A stretch of DNA of 64,000 bases, taken from positions 1 to 64,000 of the forward strand of contig NZ_BILZ01000014.1 of assembly GCF_004000825.1 (NCBI RefSeq). The letters run 5' to 3'. Positions 25,074 to 33,162 of this stretch are shown here, in pieces. Every line of letters begins with the position of its first letter. Position 1 is the first letter of the stretch. The notes beneath the pieces were generated by a model. It did no database searches. It worked only from the letters and a program-made list of their open reading frames with translations, and had not been told where the DNA came from. The position numbers and the translations under genes were made by a program. The DNA is from Paenibacillus kobensis NBRC 15729. Its GTDB lineage: Bacteria > Bacillota > Bacilli > Paenibacillales > Paenibacillaceae.

Positions 25074-26474
25074 TTATTGCTGCATGGAAAGTTGCAATTG
25101 TACATATAGCTGCTTCGTGCGTTCAGGGTCTTCGTCATTAAAGAAAATGTACGTGTTCGGCAGCTTAATCCGAATGTACGGCGGATTGTTTTTGTATATA
25201 TACAACCTTGTTGTGCCCAGACCGTTCAGTGAGAATTTACCTCTGTTCACTCTTGTCGTGCCTTCACCGTTTACCTTGTAGCCCTTCGGTACTTGGTCGA
25301 CTAAATCAAGCTGCTCAATATTAACGAGAGGGAAATCATAACTATACATCGGATAGTCAATTTCAACTTGGCGGTCTTTCGTTACCGTTAAGGTCGGAGA
25401 CGTCAGCTCGGAGAGAATGAGCATGAACGATACGAAGAAGATCGCTCCTGCGAGCAGTACGACGATTGCTCCTGCCATTATTTTGCCTGCCAAGGTGCCT
25501 GTATTAATCGTGGAACCGATTCCTACCCGCTTCGGCACGAACACCGCACTATCATTCGGATTATGATAGGTGAAGCCGTTCGCCCAATACTCGTCGTCGT
25601 CCGAATAAATCAATTGCCCGTCCTGCGACACCACTTCCTGCTCCTGGGCGTGAATCCGGCGGTAAGTCACCAGGGTGAGTGCGATCGGAATAAGAGAAAA
25701 TAGTACGGTAACCGCAATCCATAGACCGGTCAAGTCCGGATTGTCATTCGAGACCAACAAGTAGATGATCGGAAAATGAATGCTCTCGATAATCGCAAGC
25801 AACAGCCACATATAGGTTAACGATCTGCGGCGCGCCTGGTTCAAGCTCAAGTTAATGTCGCTGTTCTCGCTGTACACTTTTGCTTTCATTCTGCGCATGT
25901 AATAAGAACAAATGATGAAGAGGATGGTGATTCCAATCCCGGCGTAGCCGATGTCGGAAAATGATGAATTATCGCTTCGCACCCACAGCAGCGTGCCAAT
26001 CGATATCGCCAGCGGAATGATGAACAGTGCCGTTGAAGCGTTCCTCGCATTCTTCAGCCGGGCAACCCGAGTGTCGCTATGCACAACATTCTTCTTGCCG
26101 ACGAACCATTCGTGCTCCCGCTTAAGAGCGAGTGTCGCGCGGAACGCTCTGCGCGGCGGCACTATCATATAGACGATGAATAACGCTAGCCATAAGAAAA
26201 AATATATATTGGAATAAGCCAGCAGGCGATCCCACATATTCATGATGACAAGCGGAACCAAAGCAACACCCAACCATACGCTGACCTGCGTAAATTGCTT
26301 CTTGAACCGGGCTCTTATCTCGCCGATAGCAGGATGCTCCATGGCATGTGCGGGCAGCGTAACGGCGAACAGCATCCCGTTCTTGTAATTTGCAAGAGGT
26401 CTGTAGGTGGCCCACAGCACGCTATACAGAATAATAGCCGGAATAAAGTGAATGAGCATAAACGTAACGAACAT
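25074..26474 (-). CDS. Membrane protein, DUF5808-like with C-terminal PH-like domain
   Basis: Integral membrane protein of 466 residues with about eight hydrophobic segments (first at 3-22, last near 335-357). Residues ~285-325 (DEYWANGFTYHNPNDSAVFV, then KRVGIGSTIN) match the DUF5808 signature seen in SdpI-like proteins, and the final ~95 residues resemble a bacterial PH domain. It is 41 bp after the YtrA-type gntR gene and in the same operon. Such pairs occur widely in Bacillales; a role in cell-envelope stress or bacteriocin immunity is plausible but unproven. Confidence 0.72.
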   Translation of the reverse strand: MFVTFMLIHFIPAIILYSVLWATYRPLANYKNGMLFAVTLPAHAMEHPAIGEIRARFKKQFTQVSVWLGVALVPLVIMNMWDRLLAYSNIYFFLWLALFIVYMIVPPRRAFRATLALKREHEWFVGKKNVVHSDTRVARLKNARNASTALFIIPLAISIGTLLWVRSDNSSFSDIGYAGIGITILFIICSYYMRRMKAKVYSENSDINLSLNQARRRSLTYMWLLLAIIESIHFPIIYLLVSNDNPDLTGLWIAVTVLFSLIPIALTLVTYRRIHAQEQEVVSQDGQLIYSDDDEYWANGFTYHNPNDSAVFVPKRVGIGSTINTGTLAGKIMAGAIVVLLAGAIFFVSFMLILSELTSPTLTVTKDRQVEIDYPMYSYDFPLVNIEQLDLVDQVPKGYKVNGEGTTRVNRGKFSLNGLGTTRLYIYKNNPPYIRIKLPNTYIFFNDEDPERTKQLYVQLQLSMQQ

Positions 26475-26515
26475 CTTGAATCAGACTCCTTTCATTAGAG
26501 GGATTCTAAAACGAA

Positions 26516-26908
26516 TTAAGACTGCGGCTGATATTTCATTCGGGCGAATATCCGGTCGCATAGAGAGTCGAACTGCGACCGTTCAACCCCTTTGATGGCC
26601 GCCTGTGCGATGATGAGCTGAAGCTGTTCCTCCAATTGCGCAGAAGGCTGGCTTCCTTCGCCGTCTGATGCTCGGGGACTTACCTTGGCGCCATGCCGCC
26701 GATCGATGACGATGTATCCTTCCTGCTTCAACAGTGAGTACGTTTTGTTGACCGTCATCGAATTAATGCCTAGATCTTCAGCAAGCTGGCGGACGGTCGG
26801 CAGCTTCTCGGCTGGTTCAAGCTGTCCCGTCGCAATGCCAATCACGATCTGATTGCGAAGCTGCTCGTAGATGGGGGTCTCGCTGTCTAACTGCAACGAA
26901 ATAATCAT
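26516..26908 (-). CDS. GntR-family regulator, YtrA subfamily
   Basis: DNA-binding regulator of 130 residues. It is the short YtrA type: a winged HTH (IYEQLRNQIVIGIATGQL, LPTVRQLAEDLGINSMTVNK) and a short C-terminal dimerisation helix, with no ligand domain. I use the ATG at 26908 because AGGTGA lies nine bases upstream; an earlier in-frame ATG has no ribosome site. It is first in an operon with the membrane protein, and an inverted repeat between its -35 and -10 suggests autorepression. Confidence 0.85.
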   Translation of the reverse strand: MIISLQLDSETPIYEQLRNQIVIGIATGQLEPAEKLPTVRQLAEDLGINSMTVNKTYSLLKQEGYIVIDRRHGAKVSPRASDGEGSQPSAQLEEQLQLIIAQAAIKGVERSQFDSLCDRIFARMKYQPQS

Positions 26909-26946
26909 AGGGTTACTCACCTCGGAACACTTACTTTGTATCATAT

Positions 26947-26975
26947 ATAGTAATACAAATAATACTTAGTGTCAA
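26947..26975 (-). promoter_or_regulatory. gntR promoter with internal operator
   Basis: Minus strand TTGACA (26970-26975), 17 bp, TACTAT (26947-26952). The spacer and -10 hold AGTA-N10-TACT (26949-26966), a likely YtrA-type operator for autorepression. Confidence 0.65.
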
Positions 26976-27036
26976 CATTTGGAAGGATACGCTCGATGTT
27001 CCTGCCGATTGTCTATCCTCTATACCGCAAAATAAA

Positions 27037-27075
27037 TAGCCGTCGAAAAGCGTCAATGACGCTTTTCGACGGCTA
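27037..27075. repeat. 39-bp perfect palindrome between transcription units
   Basis: A 19-bp stem around one central base (begins TAGCCGTCGAAAAGCGTC). The minus-strand flank is TTTATTTT, so it may serve as a second terminator behind the lectin gene. It lies 80 bp past a regular terminator. Confidence 0.65.
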
Positions 27076-27153
27076 ACCGCGATGCAATACGACTCCTGCT
27101 CCAAGTCGATCGGATTGAACCGAGCCTCCACCCTCCGGCAGTCTGGCTGAACA

Positions 27154-27179
27154 GAAAAAAGCCGCAATTTCATGCGGCT
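27154..27179 (-). terminator. Terminator of the lectin gene
   Basis: AGCCGCA/TGCGGCT stem, minus strand then TTTTTTC, 13 bp past the stop. Confidence 0.85.
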
Positions 27180-27191
27180 CTTTCCCTATTC

Positions 27192-27815
27192 TTAGCGTCC
27201 TCCCGTATTTGAAGCCCAGACAGGAATCCAACTATTCGGATAGTAGGCATTGGTTAAAGTTGTGTTATAGAGAACGAGGTTCCCATCATTTTGCATGACC
27301 AGAGTGTCACCCGTTGTGGTAGCCGGCAATCCGCTTCCGTGATGAGCTTGAATCCATGACGCGGTATCGGTTGACCAAATGGGCAGCCGTGTTGAAGTAT
27401 CTGTTACCCAAACCTGATCATAACCCCAGCCTAAGTAATATTCGTAATTACCATTGGCAGGGTTCCATCCCCAGCGATAAGCATATTGATATACTGATAT
27501 ATAAGATCCGCCATAGCTATACATCACCATTTTGCCAGTCGGTTCAAACTTGAACGAAACGGCACCTTTTTTATTGGTGCTGTTACTCCATATAGAAGAT
27601 CCATTCTGATAGATAACAAAATTCCCGTCATTCTGCCAAATGGCCACAAACCTGCCGTCTTGGGAGGCGATATAGTCGTCCTTCGCAAAGCTGCCGCCTA
27701 TAGTGATCCGGTCTCCAAGATAGCTGGCGGAAGCTGTCGCTGGCAAGGCAAATACCAAAAGCAGCAAGCAAGCCATAACCATTCGAATAGATTTGAAAGA
27801 TAGCAGATTGTTCAT
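27192..27815 (-). CDS. Secreted B-type (GNA-like) mannose-binding lectin
   Basis: Exported protein of 207 residues. A signal peptide covers 1-30 (ends ALPATASAS). The mature part has bulb-type lectin repeats: QNDGNFVIY and QNDGNLVLY are close to the QxDxNxVxY mannose site, and a middle copy (EPTGKMVMY) is degenerate. I start at the ATG at 27815, preceded by AGGAG; an upstream in-frame start would add a tail before the signal peptide. Such proteins bind mannose glycans, and some are lectin-like bacteriocins; which applies here is unclear. It stands alone, with a terminator. Confidence 0.8.
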   Translation of the reverse strand: MNNLLSFKSIRMVMACLLLLVFALPATASASYLGDRITIGGSFAKDDYIASQDGRFVAIWQNDGNFVIYQNGSSIWSNSTNKKGAVSFKFEPTGKMVMYSYGGSYISVYQYAYRWGWNPANGNYEYYLGWGYDQVWVTDTSTRLPIWSTDTASWIQAHHGSGLPATTTGDTLVMQNDGNLVLYNTTLTNAYYPNSWIPVWASNTGGR

Positions 27816-28031
27816 TGAACACACTCCTATGATCCTTATAGTAGTTAAAAGCCAAACACTTGAACTTACTAGATTATTAGTCACCTCCTTGATATTGCTT
27901 AATGATGCTCGTATTTAGCGGCCACATCATACCTCCTCTTGGTAACCAATATTTTGATTAGCCATTTTATATCAATCATAGAATCTATTGTATATTTCCG
28001 GATCGGTTTTGTATAGTTGGAATTGGATATT

Positions 28032-28069
28032 AAAAAAAAGATGGCTCCTGTTGAATACAGAAGCCATCT
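28032..28069 (-). terminator. Terminator of the mhq operon
   Basis: AGATGGCT/AGCCATCT stem with partial inner pairing, minus strand then TTTTTTTT. It is 66 bp past the flavin reductase stop. Confidence 0.8.
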
Positions 28070-28134
28070 CCTTCCTGCATAAGACTATAGTAGTCACTTT
28101 AACAACACTGTCCACAAATGGGGTTTCCGTTTAG

Positions 28135-28746
28135 TTACACAGGCCGCTCAATCGTGAACCGTTCCCCAAGCTTCGCATAATCGTTGCCCGCCAGCCGGCT
28201 TACCGGGCGGAGCCCGACCGGATCGATACGCCCATTGTCATACAACGTATCTGCCACATGATATTGGACGACCCGGCCGATCAACAGATCGGCCGCCGGC
28301 GTTCCGTCGGTACCGCCAACCGGAATCGCTTGTTCCAGCACGCACTCCATGCGAATGTGTGCCTCTGCAATCCCTGGAACCGACACTTTGACGCTCGGGA
28401 CAGGAGTGAGACCGGTCAGTGCGACCTCGCTCTCGTCCGGCGGCAAATTTGCTGCGGTATCGTTAATCTGGCGAATGTACGACTCATCCGAAATATGCAC
28501 GACCAGCTCGCCGCTTGCGATCGCATTCCGCGACGTATCCTTGCGCTCGCCTGCCTTCCGCTGCACCGATACTGCGATCATAGGCGGATTCGCCGTTACG
28601 ATCGTGAAGTAGCTGTAAGGCGCCGCATTCAGCACGCCCTGCTCGGACAGCGTCGTGACGAATGCGATCGGACGAGGGATAATGCTTCCGACGAGAAGCT
28701 TATAGTTATCCCTCTCGCTCTGGCTTACCGGGTCGATCGAAATCAT
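28135..28746 (-). CDS. Flavin reductase family protein
   Basis: FMN-binding split-barrel protein of 203 residues, flavin reductase-like. The segment SIIPRPIAFVTTLSEQG and NAAPYSYFTIV are typical of the family; it should bind FMN and reduce it with NAD(P)H. It is the last gene of the Mhq-like operon, 39 bp after the hydrolase, in the place where B. subtilis has the nitroreductase MhqN. It may supply reduced flavin or reduce quinones directly. Confidence 0.82.
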   Translation of the reverse strand: MISIDPVSQSERDNYKLLVGSIIPRPIAFVTTLSEQGVLNAAPYSYFTIVTANPPMIAVSVQRKAGERKDTSRNAIASGELVVHISDESYIRQINDTAANLPPDESEVALTGLTPVPSVKVSVPGIAEAHIRMECVLEQAIPVGGTDGTPAADLLIGRVVQYHVADTLYDNGRIDPVGLRPVSRLAGNDYAKLGERFTIERPV

Positions 28747-28785
28747 AGCCGTTCCTCCCCATTAGACGATTTAATATTGGTGTCG

Positions 28786-29400
28786 TTAATGATTGCCGTA
28801 ATTAATAGTAAACCATGCCGCAGCCGCTTCCGCTTCCGATTGCGTCAACCGGTGGCCGGCGCGCTCCCAATGAACGGCTACCGCAGCGCCCGCATGATGA
28901 AGCAGCGCCTGCAGCTCCTCCGTCTCCTCCGGGGAGCAGATCGGATCATTATGGCCAGCCGTTATGAATACCCCGGTCCCCGTCAGATCAGGCAGCTTGA
29001 TCCCTCTTCTCGGCACCATCGGATGATGCAGAATCGCACCCTTCAGCGCACCAGGATGATGGAACAACAGACTGCCTGCAATATTCGCTCCGTTCGAGTA
29101 GCCGACAGCGACCAGATTGCTACGGTCGAATCCGTATTGTGCAGCCGCCCGGTCCAGAAAATCGTTCGTCTCCTGCGTCCGGAAGATGAGGTCTTCCTCG
29201 TCGAACACGCCTTCCGCCAACCGGCGGAAAAACCGCGGCATGCCGTTCTCCAGCACGTTCCCTCTTACGCTGAGCACAGACGAGCCTGGCGAGATGATCT
29301 CGGCGAGCGGCACCAAATCATGCTCCGTGCCGCCTGTTCCGTGGAATAAAACGAGTACCGGTGCCTCGGAATCCGTACCTTGTTTAAATATATGCTTCAT
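28786..29400 (-). CDS. mhqD: MhqD-like alpha/beta hydrolase
   Basis: Carboxylesterase/phospholipase-type alpha/beta hydrolase of 204 residues. The oxyanion segment LFHGTGG, nucleophile elbow GYSNG (Ser near 103) and a C-terminal GHRL (His) complete the triad with Asp in GHNDPI. It matches MhqD of B. subtilis, which belongs to the regulon for hydroquinone/catechol stress. Its ATG overlaps the stop of the dioxygenase gene by one base (TAATG), so translation is coupled. Confidence 0.82.
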   Translation of the reverse strand: MKHIFKQGTDSEAPVLVLFHGTGGTEHDLVPLAEIISPGSSVLSVRGNVLENGMPRFFRRLAEGVFDEEDLIFRTQETNDFLDRAAAQYGFDRSNLVAVGYSNGANIAGSLLFHHPGALKGAILHHPMVPRRGIKLPDLTGTGVFITAGHNDPICSPEETEELQALLHHAGAAVAVHWERAGHRLTQSEAEAAAAWFTINYGNH

Positions 29401-30353
29401 TATTGGTTCCCCTCCAGCTCGCGCACCGTAATCGGCGTCAGATTGCTTTCGATAATTTCGCGTTTAGGCTCAAACCATTCTGGCAGCATCAGTTTCTCAC
29501 CAAGCGCATCCGGCTCTTCGTCACGGGCGAAGCCTGGAGGATCCGTCGCGATCTCGAACAGTATGCCGCCGGCTTCCCGGAAGTACAGCGCGTTAAAATA
29601 TTGACGGTCCACAATCGGCGTCGGATGGAATCCGCTCTGTTCCACATGCGTTCTCCAGCGTGCATGCTCAGCGTCATCTACTGCACGCCATGCGATGTGA
29701 TGGACCGTTCCGGCTCCGCCTACTCCAGCCGCAACCGGATTAACAGGCAGATCGATGATGTTGCCGATATCGGCCGTCGATTGATAGCGGGCGTACAAGC
29801 CCTCTTGGCCAACTTTGCGCAGGCCCATCACATGCTCGAGCAGATCAGCCGTTCTCTCAGGAGCGGTACTGTATAGAATAGCGCCGCCGAACCCTTTGAT
29901 CGCTTTGTCTGCCGGAACGCCGCCGAAAGCCCACTGGCTTGGCGCGCCTGCTTCGCGCTCGACGATCTCGAGTTTCAGACCGTCCCGGTCTTCGAACTGC
30001 AGGAACGTTTCCCCGAAACGTGTTGTCTGTTCATAAGCGATGCCGAACTGCTGCAGCCGGTCAGCCCAGAACGAGAAGCTTCCAGCCGGTACGACGTACG
30101 TCGTGACGCCGACTTGCCCGCCGCCAACGCGGCCTTTGCGGGAATTCGGCCAAGGGAAGAAGGTGATGATCGTGCCCGGGCTGCCCTGCTGGTCGCCGAA
30201 GTAGAGATGATACACTTCCGGTGCGTCGAAGTTGATTGTTTTTTTCACAAGCCGTAATCCGAGTACACCTGCATAGAAATCGACATTAGCCTGTGCGTCG
30301 CGAACGAACGCCGTAATATGGTGGATACCTGCTGTTTGATATTGAACGGTCAT
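29400..30353 (-). CDS. mhqO: MhqO-like ring-cleaving dioxygenase
   Basis: Extradiol dioxygenase of the vicinal oxygen chelate fold, 317 residues, two paired glyoxalase-like modules (1-145 and 150-300). GIHHITAF supplies the first metal histidine, VHHIAWR the second and a Glu near ILFEIA the third. Family members open hydroquinone or catechol rings and protect against electrophilic quinones. It heads the dioxygenase-hydrolase-flavin reductase operon; an operator matching the one before mhqR lies 93-110 bp upstream. Confidence 0.87.
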   Translation of the reverse strand: MTVQYQTAGIHHITAFVRDAQANVDFYAGVLGLRLVKKTINFDAPEVYHLYFGDQQGSPGTIITFFPWPNSRKGRVGGGQVGVTTYVVPAGSFSFWADRLQQFGIAYEQTTRFGETFLQFEDRDGLKLEIVEREAGAPSQWAFGGVPADKAIKGFGGAILYSTAPERTADLLEHVMGLRKVGQEGLYARYQSTADIGNIIDLPVNPVAAGVGGAGTVHHIAWRAVDDAEHARWRTHVEQSGFHPTPIVDRQYFNALYFREAGGILFEIATDPPGFARDEEPDALGEKLMLPEWFEPKREIIESNLTPITVRELEGNQ

Positions 30354-30445
30354 GGAATACCCTCTCCTTTATTGGTCATTAGTTTATGATTGGTTTCATT
30401 CATCCGATTAATGATTGAACGTTAGGTTTTTACATCATATTTGAG

Positions 30446-30463
30446 AATCTTTAATTTAAGATA
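30446..30463. promoter_or_regulatory. MhqR-type operator before mhqO
   Basis: AATCTTTAATTTAAGATA, an inverted repeat matching 15 of 18 positions with the copy in the mhqR promoter. It resembles the B. subtilis MhqR box of the form tATCTcgaAtTCgAGATa. Confidence 0.7.
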
Positions 30464-30607
30464 TCGGCTGTAAAAAAATCGGTCTTTCCTGCACGATCTG
30501 ACCATCTTCATGGTCTGCCGCGCCTTGCGATTATCTGTACGGTATGATTCCCGATCAGCGGGAACCTGATTCAAGCTCTTCCACGGCCCGCGTGTAAAGC
30601 CTGCCTT

Positions 30608-31072
30608 CTACTTGAATCCCGCCTGCGCAAATTTGCCAAGCTTCTTCAGCAATTGGCTCGCCGTCTTCATCTCTTCCGCCGTCAGTCCGGCTACTGCGCT
30701 TCCGATGACATCTGCATGCTGCGGAAACACTTCTTCGATAAATTGCTTGCCTGCATCCGTAATCTCCGCATAGATAAGCCGCCGGTCCTCTGTCGATGTT
30801 CTGCGTGCAACGAACTGTTTCTTCTCCAGCTTGTCGACCACATACGTAATGTTGCCGCTGCTCATCAGTACTTTGCTTCCAATCTGCTGAATAGGCTGAG
30901 CGCCTTTGTGGTACAACAATTCTAGAACGCCGAACTCCGTCCGGTTCAATCCATGCCGCCGAATGTCTCGGTCCGCATGCGCATTCACCCACTGGCTGGC
31001 CCGCGATAAGGCGATGTAAAGATCGAGCGCTTCATCCTGCGTTCCGCTGCTGTGTTTCGTCATCGTGTTCAC
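30608..31072 (-). CDS. mhqR: MarR-family repressor, MhqR-like
   Basis: Repressor of 154 residues with a winged HTH (VLELLYHKGAQPIQQIGSKV, SGNITYVVDKLEKKQFVARR, DRRLIYAEIT wing), matching MhqR, which senses 2-methylhydroquinone and catechols. It is upstream of, and in the same direction as, the mhqO-mhqD-flavin reductase operon, with 254 bp between. Paired operators at both promoters indicate autoregulation and control of the operon. I see no conserved sensing cysteine, in keeping with a ligand-responsive rather than redox switch. Confidence 0.85.
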   Translation of the reverse strand: MNTMTKHSSGTQDEALDLYIALSRASQWVNAHADRDIRRHGLNRTEFGVLELLYHKGAQPIQQIGSKVLMSSGNITYVVDKLEKKQFVARRTSTEDRRLIYAEITDAGKQFIEEVFPQHADVIGSAVAGLTAEEMKTASQLLKKLGKFAQAGFK

Positions 31073-31094
31073 CTTCTTGTCTGCTTCGTTTGTT

Positions 31095-31135
31095 TATCTT
31101 GATTTTAAGATACTTTATTTCGAGATTAATGTCAA
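31095..31135 (-). promoter_or_regulatory. mhqR promoter with MhqR-type operator on the -10
   Basis: Minus strand TTGACA (31130-31135), 17 bp, TATCTT (31107-31112). The -10 is the first half of the operator TATCTTGATTTTAAGATA (31095-31112, plus strand), so repressor binding would exclude polymerase. Confidence 0.72.
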
Positions 31136-31265
31136 GCGAGTCCGTGCACTTTTTCTCAAAAATATTTCCAGCATCAAAAACGGCAGAATGCCTGCCCCTC
31201 ATCCGATGCGGAGCAAGCCGTCCGCCTGTTGCTGAATCCTCGCTGAACGCACGCTTAAAAAGCAG

Positions 31266-31862
31266 CTAATCCTTGTACCACCGGACAAGCTCCTTCCGAT
31301 GGGTATAGACGAGCAGCACGAAATTAATGAGCCAAATGGTCAAAATGCCCATGTCGTATGAGCCATATGCGAGATACCCGGACAAGAGCAGCATGCCCAG
31401 CACGACCTGGAAGCCGTCCGTGTCCGATGATGGCGGCTTGCCCTTGCCGTATATCCAAGCACTGGCCAACAGCAGCGCAAGAATGACCGCGTAGGCCAGC
31501 GACGCCTCGAAGCCGGTCAACGCGCTCCAGACGCCGAACGTCACGGCAATGGCTTTGCCTCCCTTCCATCTCATGAAAGGCGAGAATGCATGCCCGAGCA
31601 GCGCTCCGGCTGCAGGCGGCACCATGCCATACCCCGATACGTGTCCGGCGTGAATGAGCCAGAGCACGACCGCATACCCTTTGCCGAAATCGAGCGCTAC
31701 GCCGGCTATTCCGTACACATAACCAGCCGTCCGCCACAAATTCATAGCGCCGGGATTGCCGTCGTCATGCTCTTGCAAGTTATGATGGGCAAGCAGCCCG
31801 AGCCAATAAGAGAACATAAGCGAACCGCACAGGAACGAAAGAAGCGTCCATAGGATGATCAT
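31266..31862 (-). CDS. PlsY-like glycerol-3-phosphate acyltransferase paralogue
   Basis: Integral membrane acyltransferase of 198 residues with about six membrane segments. The PlsY motifs are visible: GNPGAMNLWRTAG (motif 1), GHAFSPFMRWKGGKAIAVTFG (motif 2, first 20 shown by key residues H, K, G, G, K) and a late motif 3 region. The ATG overlaps the stop of the glycosyltransferase gene (ATGA), so the two are coupled. Housekeeping PlsY is normally elsewhere; linked to a CrtQ-like glycosyltransferase, this copy may acylate a sugar on a lipid or carotenoid instead. That role is inference. Confidence 0.75.
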   Translation of the reverse strand: MIILWTLLSFLCGSLMFSYWLGLLAHHNLQEHDDGNPGAMNLWRTAGYVYGIAGVALDFGKGYAVVLWLIHAGHVSGYGMVPPAAGALLGHAFSPFMRWKGGKAIAVTFGVWSALTGFEASLAYAVILALLLASAWIYGKGKPPSSDTDGFQVVLGMLLLSGYLAYGSYDMGILTIWLINFVLLVYTHRKELVRWYKD

Positions 31863-32980
31863 GGCTTTCTTCGGCCCCCTACTTCGACCTGACGCCCTTT
31901 CCAAGCCACCCGGCCGAAGAAGACAACCTGATAAACCGAATACAGCATGATATAGAGGAAGAAGACGGTGCTCAACAGATGCACAGCCGGAAGCCACCAG
32001 CCGAACCGCCCGGTGTAGTGGAGAAAATAGTAGATTTGAGCTGTGTACAGTACGTATCCGGCTGCCAGCGGGAGCGCCCAATCCGTGCCCAATAAGAAGG
32101 GAGCCGTCTCGGCGGCGATTAAGCCGACCAGCCATACGGCGACAAGCAGCGTCGTCCACCCGCTTAGCTTGCCGGTGCTGAGCACCGCCCCTTTGCTAAA
32201 GCCTTCGATCTCGCTGCGTATGCCGCCCGGGTACATCCGGAAATCGACGCAGCGGTGTCCGATGTAATTCGTGACCGGCACACCGGCTCGGAGCATTGCT
32301 GCGCCGAGATTCAGATCGTCCAGCAGCTCAGATTTGACGCCTTCGTGGCCTTCCGCTTTCTCGTAATCCTCCCGCGAGACGATAATGCACGAGCCGTACA
32401 ACCCCTTACTGGGGTTGCTCCGTTCCATAGGAGACGTAAAAGCGAACAGGCCGAGCAAATTCGGAATAAGCGCCAGCCGCTCGTACAACTTGTCCGCCAG
32501 ATGGTAAGGCACGACCGACACCGCCCCTCCCGTCCGGTCTCCCGCCGCCATCAGCGCATGAAGCGCATCCGGGGCCAGCCGCACGTCGGCATCCAGAAAG
32601 GCAAACCTGTCGCCCGTCGCGTGCAAATAGCCGTTCCACACCGCCCAGTTCTTGCCCGTCCATCCCGGCGGCAGCGATGTATTCGCGATCACCTTCACCC
32701 CATAGCTCTCCGCTATCGCCCGCGTCCGGTCCTCCGAACAGTCATCGACGACGATAATCTCGAGCTGGACCGATGACGGAATCATTTGCGCTTGAAGCGA
32801 CTGGAGCAGATAGGGCAGATTACGCTCTTCGTTGCGTGCGGGAATGATGACGGATAAACGCTTCCCTTGAATAACTTGCTCCTGAGAATGCTGCGCAATG
32901 GCAGGAAGGGTATGGCGGCGAAACAAAACGAACCCCGCGCCGCACGCGCATATAAGCAGAATTGCGACGACAATTTCCAT
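31859..32980 (-). CDS. CrtQ-like family 2 glycosyltransferase
   Basis: Membrane-bound GT2 of 373 residues. A leading membrane helix (2-20) precedes the GT-A domain (SVIIPARNEERN, VVDDCSED, FLDADVR as DxD, and an ELLDDLNLG acceptor motif), and three to four C-terminal membrane helices follow. This layout matches CrtQ, which glucosylates diaponeurosporenoate in staphyloxanthin synthesis, and related hydrophobic-acceptor enzymes. No carotenoid genes lie alongside, so the acceptor is open. It is coupled to the PlsY-like acyltransferase. Confidence 0.75.
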   Translation of the reverse strand: MEIVVAILLICACGAGFVLFRRHTLPAIAQHSQEQVIQGKRLSVIIPARNEERNLPYLLQSLQAQMIPSSVQLEIIVVDDCSEDRTRAIAESYGVKVIANTSLPPGWTGKNWAVWNGYLHATGDRFAFLDADVRLAPDALHALMAAGDRTGGAVSVVPYHLADKLYERLALIPNLLGLFAFTSPMERSNPSKGLYGSCIIVSREDYEKAEGHEGVKSELLDDLNLGAAMLRAGVPVTNYIGHRCVDFRMYPGGIRSEIEGFSKGAVLSTGKLSGWTTLLVAVWLVGLIAAETAPFLLGTDWALPLAAGYVLYTAQIYYFLHYTGRFGWWLPAVHLLSTVFFLYIMLYSVYQVVFFGRVAWKGRQVEVGGRRKP

Positions 32981-33084
32981 GCGACCGCCCCCGTCCGAAC
33001 GATTGTCGATTGTTATTACCTATCGTATTGCACGACCGCGTCAACTATGATTGATGATCTTCGTGTACTAGATCTGTTATGCGC

Positions 33085-33129
33085 AAAAAAAAGGAACCGC
33101 CGGATAAGCCGATTCCCATTCGCTTATCC
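33085..33129 (-). terminator. Terminator of the chemoreceptor gene
   Basis: GGATAAGC/GCTTATCC stem, minus strand then GGCGGTTCC and TTTTTTTT; the U tract is nine bases past the stem, so the call is moderate. Confidence 0.55.
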
Positions 33130-33162
33130 AACAGTCCCCGCATCTCTAACCGGTCTGCATGA

